Origin: DASZMJ01 sp035551935
Lineage (GTDB): Bacteria > Planctomycetota > Planctomycetia > Isosphaerales > Isosphaeraceae
Direction: 5' to 3'
NCBI GenBank assembly: GCA_035551935.1
Contig: DASZMJ010000426.1
Location: 1-29,160 of the forward strand
DNA length: 29,160 bases
The notes below the pieces were generated by a model. It was not told where the DNA came from. It was given only the letters and a program-made list of their open reading frames with translations, and made no database searches. Of this stretch, positions 21,200 through 28,518 are shown piece after piece (the stretch's first letter is position 1; each line of letters starts with the position of its first letter). Both the position numbers and the translations under genes were made by a program.

Positions 21200-22372
21200 G
21201 TGCCGACGACGACGGGCAAGGCCCGCAACATCGTGATCCTCGGCTCGACCGGCTCGGTCGGCCGCAGCGCGTTGGACGTCGTCGGCCACGACGGCGGGGC
21301 GAGGCTCCGCGCCTTCGGGCTCAGCGCCCACAGCCGCTCCGACGAGCTGATCGAGCAGGCGAAGGCCCACCGGCCGCGGTTCATCGCCCTGACCGACCCG
21401 GAGGCGGCCGCGCGGGTCGACGGGCAACTGCGCGGCACGGGGACGGAGCTCCTCGTCGGCCTCGACGGCGTGATCCGGATGGTCCAGGACCCCGAGACCG
21501 ACCGCGTCCTGACGGCGATCGTCGGCGCCGCGGGCCTGCAAGGGACCTGGGCGGCGCTCGAGGCGGGCAAGACGGTCGCGTTGGCGAACAAGGAGGCCTT
21601 GGTCGTCGGCGGCCCGCTGATCACCGGGCTGGCGGCGCGGCGGGGGGCGGACCTGCTGCCGGTCGACAGCGAGCACTCGGCGATCTTCCAGGCCTTGCGA
21701 TCCGGGAAGGCCTCGGAGGTCCGTCGGGTGATCCTGACGAGCTCCGGCGGGCCGTTCCGGGGCAAGTCGGCGCGGGAGCTGGCCGACGTCTCGCCCGAGC
21801 AGGCGCTGCGGCACCCGACCTGGCAGATGGGCCCGAAGATCACGATCGACTCGGCCACCCTGATGAACAAGGCGCTCGAGGTCATCGAGGCGCGGTGGCT
21901 CTTCGGCCTGGAGCCGGACCAGATCGAGGTGGTCGTCCACCCCGAGAGCGTCGTGCACTCGATGGTCGAGTTCGTCGACGGCAGCGTGGTGGCGCAGCTC
22001 TCGCCGCCGGACATGCGATTGCCGATTCAATATGCGTTCACCTATCCCGATCGCGTCGCCGGCCCGTGTCCGAGGCTCGACCTGTCGAGGGCCGTCGCCT
22101 TGCACTTCGAGCCGCCGGACCGCGAGACGTTCCCGGCGCTGGGGCTGGGCTTCGAGGTCCTGCGACGCGGCGGCACGGCCGGGGCGGCGCTCAACGCGGC
22201 CAACGAGGCGGCGGTCGGGCGGTTCCTGGCCGGCACGATCGGCTTCCTCGACATCCCCCGCGCCTGCCGCGCGGCGCTGGATCATCATCCGTTTGACGCG
22301 ACGCCCAGCCTCGATGACCTGTGGAGGGTCGACGCCTGGGCGCGGCGGGAGGTAGGCCGTTGGCGACATTGA
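21200..22372 (+). CDS. dxr: 1-deoxy-D-xylulose-5-phosphate reductoisomerase
   Basis: DXR rearranges and reduces deoxyxylulose phosphate to methylerythritol phosphate with NADPH, the second MEP-pathway step and the target of fosmidomycin. The 390-aa protein begins with the dinucleotide-binding motif NIVILGSTGSVGRSALDVV. The metal and substrate residues follow in ALANKEALVVGG, VDSEHSAIFQAL, ILTSSGGPFRG and WQMGPKITIDSATLMNKALEVIEA, with HPESVVHSMVEFVDGS after them. The C-terminal helical domain contains NAANEAAVGRFLAG. Length is normal. I chose the GTG at 21200, just before the first beta strand, with GACGAGG upstream; upstream codons are low-complexity. It overlaps rseP by 13 bases, an order (dxr-rseP) widely kept in bacteria. 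Confidence 0.96.
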   Translation: MPTTTGKARNIVILGSTGSVGRSALDVVGHDGGARLRAFGLSAHSRSDELIEQAKAHRPRFIALTDPEAAARVDGQLRGTGTELLVGLDGVIRMVQDPETDRVLTAIVGAAGLQGTWAALEAGKTVALANKEALVVGGPLITGLAARRGADLLPVDSEHSAIFQALRSGKASEVRRVILTSSGGPFRGKSARELADVSPEQALRHPTWQMGPKITIDSATLMNKALEVIEARWLFGLEPDQIEVVVHPESVVHSMVEFVDGSVVAQLSPPDMRLPIQYAFTYPDRVAGPCPRLDLSRAVALHFEPPDRETFPALGLGFEVLRRGGTAGAALNAANEAAVGRFLAGTIGFLDIPRACRAALDHHPFDATPSLDDLWRVDAWARREVGRWRH

Positions 22373-24366
22373 GCAGCTTCCTGGGCACCTTCGGCCAGTA
22401 CGCCCTGGTGGCCTTGGGCCTGGGCCTGGTCATCTTCCTGCACGAGCTCGGCCACTTCGTCGTGGCCAAGCGCGCCGGCGTCAAGGTCGAGAAGTTCGCC
22501 ATCGGCTTCGACATCTTCGGCCTGCGGCTCTTCCAGCGTCGGGTCGGCGAGACGGTGTACGTCCTGGGGGCGTTGCCGCTGGGGGGCTACGTCAAGATGC
22601 TCGGCGAGGAGGGCGGGGAGGGGGAACGCACGAGCGACCCGCGCGCCTTCAGCAACAAGCCGGTCGGGGCGCGGATGGCGATCATGGCCGCCGGGGTGAT
22701 CATGAACGTGATCCTCGGCCTGGCCTGCTTCGTCTTCGCCTACAAGTGGGGCATGGAGTACATCCCGCCGGACATCGAGGTCGTCTTGCCCGGTTCGCCG
22801 GCCTACGAGGCCGGCCTGCGGCCCGGCGACGAGATCGTCGCCCTCAACGGCCGGACCAAGGACCTGACCTTCCAGGACCTGCGCATGGCCGCCGCCTTCA
22901 GCGGCGCCGGCGAGTCGCTCCGGCTGGAGGTCCGTCGGCCCGGCCGCGACGGCCCGTTGTCGTTCGACATCCAGCCCCGCCTCTCCCCCGGCGACTGGAT
23001 GCCCGAGGTCGGCGTCGTCCCGAGCCGCGACCTCGTCGTCGACGATGTCCTGGCCGACCTGCCCGGCCGCGAGGGGCCCGCCCCGGCGTTCCGGCCCCGC
23101 GACCGGATCGTCGCCGTGGGCCCCGAGCAGGGCCCCCGCACGGCGGTGGCCTCGTACCTGGACCTCCAGCGCGTCCTGGCGCGGCTCGGCGGCAAGGCCC
23201 TCGCCGTCGTCGTCGAGCGCGAACCCGAAGGGAGCAAGGGCAAGGGTAAGGGGGCGACGCCGGCGCGGGTCGTCGTGCCGGTCGCGCCCAACGTCTTCGT
23301 CGGCCTGGGGGTGCGGATGGCGATCGGGCCGGTCGCCTCGATCCGCGGCGATTCGCCCGCGGCGAAGGCCGGCTTCCGCAAGGGGGACACGATCCTGGCC
23401 GTCGACGGCCACGAGGACTTCGACCCGGTCCGCCTGCCGTTCCTCTGCTTCGAGCGGGCCGGCGAGCCGACGACGTTCAAGGTCCGCCGCGACGGGGGGG
23501 CCGTCGAGACGTTGACGGCGACGACCGACGACTCGCCCCCCTGGCCCGGCGTGCGCGACTCGATGCTCGACGTGCCGGGGCTGGGCCTGGCCTATGGCCT
23601 CGCGCGACGGGTCGCCGCCATCGTGCCCGGCTCGCCCGCCGAGATGGCCGGCATCAAGCCGGGGGCCGAGGTCCTGGCCGTCACCTTCCCCGAACCCGCG
23701 CCCAAGGATAAGGGCAAGGCCAAGCCGGGCTTCGACCCCTGGAAGAAGGCCGAGACGCTCAAGCTGGCCGGGCCCCCCGGCGACGAGAAGGTCGGGAACT
23801 GGGCCGACGTCGTGCAGACGCTCCAGATGCTGCCGCTGGGGCCGGTGCGGCTCCAGGTCGCCGGCCAGACCCAGCCGGTCGAGCTGATGATGCGGCGGCG
23901 GGCCGACTGGCCGTACCCGTTCCTGGGCGTCGCGCTGACGCCGCGGACGCTGCTCCTGCCGCCGCAGAGCGTGCCGCAGTCGATCCGTCGCGGCCTGGAG
24001 GACACGGTCGAGGGGATCTCCTCGGTCTTCTACATGATCCGCGGCCTGGTCCAGGGGCGGGTCAGCCGCAAGGGCCTGGCCGGCCCGGTCCGGATCTTCA
24101 CCGCGGGCAAGTCGTTCGCCAGCCGGGGCCTGGCGTCGTTCGTGCAGTTCGTCGGCATCATCAGCGTGAACCTGGCGGTGATCAACTTCCTGCCGATCCC
24201 GCCCCTGGACGGCGGCCAGTTCCTCTTCCTCGTCGCCGAGAAGGTGCGCGGCCGGCCCCTGCCCGACTCGGTGCTGGCCGTCTTCCAGTTCGCCGGGCTG
24301 GCGCTGGTGCTGGCGCTGATGGCCTTCGTCATCTTCCAGGACATCCGCATGACGCGGTGGTTCTGA
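22360..24366 (+). CDS. rseP: RIP metalloprotease RseP with three PDZ-like domains
   Basis: RseP is a site-2 protease of the inner membrane that cuts membrane-bound regulators such as anti-sigma factors after a first cleavage. HELGH lies in the first helix (residues 28-32), followed by the GALPLGGYVKMLGEE loop and the AIMAAGVIMNVILGLACFVF helix. The third ligand is in NFLPIPPLDGGQ at about 608-619. Between them are three PDZ-like modules, centred on VLPGSPAYEAGLRPGDEIVA, IRGDSPAAKAGFRKGDTILA and IVPGSPAEMAGIKPGAEVLA. At 668 aa it is much longer than the roughly 450-aa E. coli protein. The start is TTG at 22360, seven bases after a good GGGAGGT; no ATG or GTG lies nearby in frame. It overlaps dxr by 13 bases. 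Confidence 0.93.
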   Translation: MATLSSFLGTFGQYALVALGLGLVIFLHELGHFVVAKRAGVKVEKFAIGFDIFGLRLFQRRVGETVYVLGALPLGGYVKMLGEEGGEGERTSDPRAFSNKPVGARMAIMAAGVIMNVILGLACFVFAYKWGMEYIPPDIEVVLPGSPAYEAGLRPGDEIVALNGRTKDLTFQDLRMAAAFSGAGESLRLEVRRPGRDGPLSFDIQPRLSPGDWMPEVGVVPSRDLVVDDVLADLPGREGPAPAFRPRDRIVAVGPEQGPRTAVASYLDLQRVLARLGGKALAVVVEREPEGSKGKGKGATPARVVVPVAPNVFVGLGVRMAIGPVASIRGDSPAAKAGFRKGDTILAVDGHEDFDPVRLPFLCFERAGEPTTFKVRRDGGAVETLTATTDDSPPWPGVRDSMLDVPGLGLAYGLARRVAAIVPGSPAEMAGIKPGAEVLAVTFPEPAPKDKGKAKPGFDPWKKAETLKLAGPPGDEKVGNWADVVQTLQMLPLGPVRLQVAGQTQPVELMMRRRADWPYPFLGVALTPRTLLLPPQSVPQSIRRGLEDTVEGISSVFYMIRGLVQGRVSRKGLAGPVRIFTAGKSFASRGLASFVQFVGIISVNLAVINFLPIPPLDGGQFLFLVAEKVRGRPLPDSVLAVFQFAGLALVLALMAFVIFQDIRMTRWF

Positions 24367-24387
24367 TGATGTTATATGAACTGATCT

Positions 24388-24840
24388 TCAGGAATCGAGG
24401 TGGCGGAGGCGGGCGAGCAGGTCGGCCAGGTCGATGGGCTTGGTGATGACGTCGATGGCGCCGGCGTCGCGGGCCTGGCGTTCGGCGGATTCGGTGGCGT
24501 CGGCGGTGATGGCGACGATGGGGAGCGTGGCGGTCCTGGGGTCGGCCCTGAGCCGCCGGATCAGCTCGACGCCGTCCATGACGGGCATCATCAGGTCGGT
24601 CAGGACGAGCTGGGGCTGGAAGGCGTCGAGGGCGTCGAGGGCCTGCTGGCCGTCGGTGGCCTCGCGGACCTCGAAGCCGTGGAGCCGGAGCAGGCGGCCG
24701 AAGGCGTAGCGCAGGAAGGGCGCATCCTCGACCAGCAAGACCCGGGTCTGACTCTCGAGCTGGACCGGCACGGGCGGAACTCCCCGGACGTGCCCGGCCG
24801 CCGGCCATCCGCGACGCCGGGGACGGGAATCGGTGGTCAT
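24388..24840 (-). CDS. single-domain response regulator (REC only), second copy
   Basis: The 150-aa protein has a basic N-terminal extension (about 30 residues) and a full receiver domain. It shows RVLLVEDAP (acidic pair at 38-39), LVLTDLMMPVMDG with Asp82, AITADA with the switch Thr, and VITKP with Lys134. No output domain follows. It shares long blocks with the regulator at 18812-19225 (ALD...AFQP...DLMMPV.DGVE..RRL.AD.RT), so the two are paralogues. The ATG at 24840 is the last good start before the receiver; longer frames run into the 64-bp tandem repeat and are arginine/proline-rich. It converges with rseP with 21 bases between the stops. Confidence 0.92.
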   Translation of the reverse strand: MTTDSRPRRRGWPAAGHVRGVPPVPVQLESQTRVLLVEDAPFLRYAFGRLLRLHGFEVREATDGQQALDALDAFQPQLVLTDLMMPVMDGVELIRRLRADPRTATLPIVAITADATESAERQARDAGAIDVITKPIDLADLLARLRHLDS

Positions 24841-24943
24841 GCTTGCAAAGCGCGGGCCGCTCGGCCCGTCGTGGCGTCGCGGCGCGGCCGCCCGGGGGTC
24901 GACGGCCGGCTCCTGCTTGCAATTCCGGCGGCGGCGCGGCAGC

Positions 24944-25071
24944 ATAAGGCGCGACGGGCCGGCCCAGGCGGCCCGGACGGGCCCGGAGCCTCGCGGCCGC
25001 CGCTCGGATAAGGCGCGACGGGCCGGCCCAGGCGGCCCGGACGGGCCCGGAGCCTCGCGGCCGCCGCTCGG
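24944..25071. repeat. perfect 64-bp tandem duplication
   Basis: The unit starts ATAAGGCGCGACGGGCC and ends GCCGCCGCTCGG; it occurs at 24944-25007 and again at 25008-25071 without a mismatch. It contains internal palindromes (GGGCCGGCCC, GCGGCCGC). It occupies the 356-base divergent spacer between the response regulator and the M24-like gene. No other feature was recognised in this spacer. Confidence 0.93.
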
Positions 25072-25196
25072 CGGGCCGCCCCGGCCCCGACGATCACGCC
25101 GACCCGCGTTCGAGTCCGACACCGCAGGAGCCGATCCAGACCATAGCGGGCCCCCGCGGGCCGGCCCTGGCCCGGCCCCACAGGCGAGGTGACGCC

Positions 25197-26459
25197 GTGC
25201 CGTCGGAATTCCAGCTCAGTGCGATGCCGCTACCGATGTCCCAGGGGATGGGCCTGGCCGAGGACGACGTCCGCGTCCTCCAGACCGCCGGCGACCGGCC
25301 CGACACCGTCACGCTGCCGGCCCTGCTCGACCCGGCCGCCGACCACGAGGACGACGCCGTCGCCGGCCGCCGCGACGACGTCGAGGAGAAGCACCGCCGG
25401 GTCGTCGCCTTCCTCGACGCGACCGGCTACGACGCCGTCGTGCTGGGCCGGGCCGACTCGATCGCCTGGTTCACCTCCGGCGGCGACCTCGGCCAGTCGC
25501 TCGGCGGCGACGCGGCGGCCGTGCACCTCTACATCAACCGCGCCTGCCGCGCCGTCGTCGCCGACAACGTTCAGAGCGCCCGCGCCTTCGAGGAGGAGGT
25601 CGCCGGCCTGGGCTTCCAGCTCAAGGAACGCCCCTGGCACGACGACCCCGAGCGCCTGCTCGGCGAGCTCGGCCACGGCAAGCGGGTCGCCGCCGACCTG
25701 GCGGTGCGGAACTGGCCGGTCGAGATCGAGCGGCTCCGGGGCCTGCGGCTCCGGCTCACGAAGCTCGAGCGGCAGCGGCTCCGCGAGCTCGGGCGGACCC
25801 TGACCCTGGCCATCGAGGCGACCTGCCGCAACTTCCAGCCGGGGGAGACCGAGGCCGACGTCGCCGGCCACCTGGCGCACCGGCTCTTGCGCGAGGGGGT
25901 CGTGCCGCTGGACCTGCGGGTCGCCGGCGACGACCGCCTGGCCCGCTTCCGACAGCCGACGTTCAAGGCCGCGGCGATCCGTCGCCGCGCCACGATCGCC
26001 GCGACCGGCCGTCGGTTCGGCCTCTGCGCCTCGGCGACCCGGACCGTCGCCTTCGGCCCGGTCGACGACGAGTTCCGCAAGGCCCACGCCCTGGCCGCGA
26101 TGGTCGACGCCACCTGCATCTACTTCTCCCGCCCCGGCGAGACCGTCGCCGGCGCCTTCCGCCGCGCCCGGCGGATCTACGAGAAATACGGCCAGCCCCA
26201 CGAATGGACCCTCGACTACCAGGGCGCCCTGACCGGCTATTCCCCCTGCGAGCAATTGCTCCGCCCCGACAGCCCCACCCCCCTGGACGCCGACGTCGCC
26301 GTCCGCTGGAGCCCCAGCGTCGCCGCCGCGCGGTCCGAGGACACGATGGTCGTCGACGCCCGCGGCTTCGAGGTCGTCACCGAGGCCCAGCGCTGGCCGA
26401 AGCTCGAGGTCATCGTCAAGGGTTACCCCATCCCCCGCCCCGGCGTCCTGGAACGCTGA
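25197..26459 (+). CDS. M24-family (creatinase/aminopeptidase fold) protein, metal site degenerate
   Basis: The 420-aa protein follows the plan of Xaa-Pro peptidases. A creatinase-like N-terminal domain (about 60-200, with FLDATGYDAVVLGRADSIAWFTSGG) is followed by the pita-bread domain (about 215-415, with ELGRTLTLAIEATCRNFQPGETEADVAGHLAHRLL). In active enzymes two Asp, one His and two Glu hold two metals. Here the usual SD-x-TRT strand reads CASATRTVAFG (Asp to Ala), and the His loop reads LDYQGALTGY. It is therefore likely a non-catalytic or differently acting member. The GTG at 25197 follows GAGGTGA. No neighbour suggests a substrate. The sequence is otherwise intact, so this is not a recent pseudogene. 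Confidence 0.82.
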   Translation: MPSEFQLSAMPLPMSQGMGLAEDDVRVLQTAGDRPDTVTLPALLDPAADHEDDAVAGRRDDVEEKHRRVVAFLDATGYDAVVLGRADSIAWFTSGGDLGQSLGGDAAAVHLYINRACRAVVADNVQSARAFEEEVAGLGFQLKERPWHDDPERLLGELGHGKRVAADLAVRNWPVEIERLRGLRLRLTKLERQRLRELGRTLTLAIEATCRNFQPGETEADVAGHLAHRLLREGVVPLDLRVAGDDRLARFRQPTFKAAAIRRRATIAATGRRFGLCASATRTVAFGPVDDEFRKAHALAAMVDATCIYFSRPGETVAGAFRRARRIYEKYGQPHEWTLDYQGALTGYSPCEQLLRPDSPTPLDADVAVRWSPSVAAARSEDTMVVDARGFEVVTEAQRWPKLEVIVKGYPIPRPGVLER

Positions 26460-26507
26460 ACGGCCGATTGGCACGGGAGTTGAACTTTCCCCCGTCGGCG
26501 AGCGAAC

Positions 26508-26513
26508 TACAAT
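26508..26513 (+). promoter_or_regulatory. possible -10 box for the S2P gene
   Basis: TACAAT lies 43 bases before the ATG at 26556. A TTGAAC at 26480-26485 is 22 bases away, too far for an ideal -35; CTTTCC at 26485-26490 has a 17-base spacing but is a poor match. Confidence 0.35.
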
Positions 26514-26555
26514 GAGAGTGGAGTTCGCTCTCCGCTGGAAAGGACAACGTTCCCG

Positions 26556-27353
26556 ATGCGTCTGTCGTGGCAAATCGGCCGGGTTGCGGGGATCGGCCTG
26601 TTCCTCCACCCGACGTTCCTCATCTTACTGGCCGCCTTCTACTTCGGCGGCGGCCTGCCGATGGTCGCGCTCGGCGTCGCGGCCTTCGGGTGCGTGCTCC
26701 TGCACGAGCTGGGCCACGCCCTGATGGCCCGCCGTTTCGGCATCGACACGCACGATATCACCCTCTACCCGATCGGCGGAGTCGCTCGGCTCGCCCGCCT
26801 GCCCAGGGCACCCGGGGCGGAGCTCCTGATCGCCCTGGCGGGGCCGGCGGTCAACATCGCCCTGGCCCTCATCCTGGGGACGGTCCTGGCCCTGGCCAGC
26901 CTGGCCGACGGCGCCCTGCCGTACGAGCTGGGCGTCTTCCTGGCCGAGCTGCTCTGGGTCAACGTCGGCCTGGCGGCCTTCAACCTCCTGCCCGCCTTCC
27001 CGATGGACGGTGGCCGGGTCGTCCGCGCCGTCTTGAGCGGCCTGGTCGGCCGCGGCCGGGCCACCGAGGTCGCGGCGCTGCTGGGCCAGGGCCTGGCGTT
27101 GCTTTTCGGCATCGTCAGCCTCGTCACGTTCAATCCGTTCCACATCGCCCTGGCGGCGTTCATCTTCCTCGCCGCCGGCTGGGAGCGGAAGCAAGTCCGC
27201 GCCGACGAGGATCGGCGGCGGGCCCGCGGGGAGGGCCAAGGCATCTGGACCGCCCCGCCGGGCTACCACTGGGTCAGCCGCGGCGGCGGGGTCTGGCAGC
27301 TCGCGCCGATCGCCATCACGGTCGTCGAGCCGGGCCCGCGGTCATGGCGCTGA
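26556..27353 (+). CDS. site-2 protease family protein (M50, SpoIVFB-like)
   Basis: The 265-aa protein is an intramembrane zinc metalloprotease. An N-terminal hairpin (IGLFLHPTFLILLAAFYFGG) is typical of the SpoIVFB-like group. HELGH is at residues 50-54 in FGCVLLHELGHALMARRFGI, followed by ITLYPIGGVARL and ALAGPAVNIALALILG. The third ligand is in NLLPAFPMDGGRV (Asp151). Four to six membrane segments are likely. The C-terminal tail (about 220-265) is soluble and charged, with GIWTAPPGYHWVSRGGGVWQL; no CBS domain is present. A Shine-Dalgarno-like AAAGGA lies upstream. The last 10 bases overlap a 72-aa gene, which suggests coupling. Confidence 0.92.
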   Translation: MRLSWQIGRVAGIGLFLHPTFLILLAAFYFGGGLPMVALGVAAFGCVLLHELGHALMARRFGIDTHDITLYPIGGVARLARLPRAPGAELLIALAGPAVNIALALILGTVLALASLADGALPYELGVFLAELLWVNVGLAAFNLLPAFPMDGGRVVRAVLSGLVGRGRATEVAALLGQGLALLFGIVSLVTFNPFHIALAAFIFLAAGWERKQVRADEDRRRARGEGQGIWTAPPGYHWVSRGGGVWQLAPIAITVVEPGPRSWR

Positions 27354-27562
27354 AACCGATCGTCGAGCTCGGCGTGGCCGAGGCGTACGACCTCCTGGTC
27401 GGCCGCTTCGGCCAGGTCGACTTGCCGCCGCTCGACGCCATCGAGAACGAGGACTGGGGCCGCGACCTCCTGCTCAGCCGCTTCCTCGACATCCCGCCCG
27501 CCGACCTCGCCGCCGCGGGCCTCACCGCGCGCGAGGACGAGAGTCAACACGAGCCCTCGTAG
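27344..27562 (+). CDS. small uncharacterised protein overlapping the S2P gene
   Basis: I do not recognise it. The 72-aa product MALKPIVELGVAEAYDLLVGR... is acidic, with LPPLDAIENEDWGRDLLLSRFLDIPPADLAAAGL. The ten-base overlap in another frame and the third-position GC bias of the region support a real, coupled gene. No membrane segment or motif is seen. Confidence 0.6.
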   Translation: MALKPIVELGVAEAYDLLVGRFGQVDLPPLDAIENEDWGRDLLLSRFLDIPPADLAAAGLTAREDESQHEPS

Positions 27563-27717
27563 TCTGTCGCGCGTCGTTTGTCGCCCCGGGAGCCGGCGGT
27601 CCCGCATGCTTCCTTGACTATCTCCACGACAAATGAGGGCTGTTGGTTTGCCCATATGGTCTAAGCCGTGTTAGGATTGGTCGATGCGGTGCGGGCTTCG
27701 GACCTGGAAGGCATCGT

Positions 27718-28053
27718 ATGGACCATCGCGGCGTAATCCAGGCCCAAGGCGGCAATGTGCAAGCGTCAAGGTCTTGGGATCAAGACACTCCGCTTTTGGC
27801 ATCAACAGGCCATGCGCACCTGGAAAGCCTGAAGGACGAGATCGGGACGCGAGAGACCGAACGCCGCAAAGCAGGCTTTATTCAAGCTCGCATTTTCATG
27901 GATCGGATGGTAGCTAGAGGAGGGACCCAGCAAGCTCCGCCTCTTATCCGAAAGAGCTTTCCACAGCCTCCGAATCCAAAAGGAAGACGAGTTGATATCG
28001 ACGTATTCAAAGGGAGGGCGTTCGTGCCTGATCCAGAAGGAGGAGCCTCATAA
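27718..28053 (+). CDS. uncharacterised protein, possibly an effector-type module
   Basis: I do not recognise a named family. The 111-aa product begins MDHRGVIQAQGGNVQ, continues SWDQDTPLLASTGHAHLESLKDEIGTRETERRKAGFIQARIFMDRM and ends with PPLIRKSFPQPPNPKGRRVDIDVFKGRAFVPD. The layout (short N terminus, long amphipathic helix, then a compact basic C terminus) recalls small modules I have seen near secreted toxins, but that is only an impression. ATG at 27718 has GGAAGG seven bases upstream. Its stop overlaps the next ATG by one base (TAATG), so the two are coupled. Base composition is lower in GC than the housekeeping genes to the left, which suggests acquired DNA. Confidence 0.65.
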   Translation: MDHRGVIQAQGGNVQASRSWDQDTPLLASTGHAHLESLKDEIGTRETERRKAGFIQARIFMDRMVARGGTQQAPPLIRKSFPQPPNPKGRRVDIDVFKGRAFVPDPEGGAS

Positions 28054-28502
28054 TGTTAAAATATTTATATAAAGATTTTTTAGATAATGTGGACGAGTAT
28101 CGGGCCTCCGAAGGTTACTGGATTCGCCGTTGGCAAGAGGCGATCGATATCCATTCGCGCCCCGGTTGGTCCTATCCTTGGATCTCCACCGGTTCTCCCG
28201 ATCTACTCGACGGTAACCCAATTTTTAGTGCCTTCTCGCCTTCAAAGCGTAGAGGGGTGAGAATCATACAGCACGCGCCCACTTCCCAGAATGTGGAAAT
28301 CCAGGCGTGGCCGGATTTCGTTGGCGGTGATTTCTACGATCCGGACGTCATCCAAGAATTGGTCATCTCCTGTGCGCTTTCGGAGCCGGCAGCCGACTTG
28401 GCCATCGCGCTCATCCGACCTTGGGTCGCCAGCGGGCGGATTTCCTTTCGCGTGAAAGAAACAGAGGACGACATACTACTCCCCTCCAGGGGAGCCGCCT
28501 GA
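28053..28502 (+). CDS. uncharacterised protein coupled to the preceding gene
   Basis: I do not recognise a family. The 149-aa acidic product begins MLKYLYKDFLDNVDEYRASEGYWIRRW and contains GWSYPWISTGSPDLLDGNPIFSAFSP, RRGVRIIQHAP and VEIQAWPDFVGG. No signal peptide or membrane segment is evident. A strong AAGGAGGA lies at 28037-28044, and the start overlaps the upstream stop. The AT-rich 5' end (28053-28090) contrasts with the rest of the window. A small acidic protein encoded right after a basic one is the usual layout of a toxin-immunity or toxin-antitoxin pair, but this is inference only. Confidence 0.7.
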   Translation: MLKYLYKDFLDNVDEYRASEGYWIRRWQEAIDIHSRPGWSYPWISTGSPDLLDGNPIFSAFSPSKRRGVRIIQHAPTSQNVEIQAWPDFVGGDFYDPDVIQELVISCALSEPAADLAIALIRPWVASGRISFRVKETEDDILLPSRGAA

Positions 28503-28518
28503 AGGTTAGATCGATACA

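Noticed and set aside
20611..22296. 561-codon plus-strand frame across the repeat region and dxr
   Set aside because: It follows the degenerate repeats and then an alternative frame of dxr; the dxr frame has all catalytic motifs.
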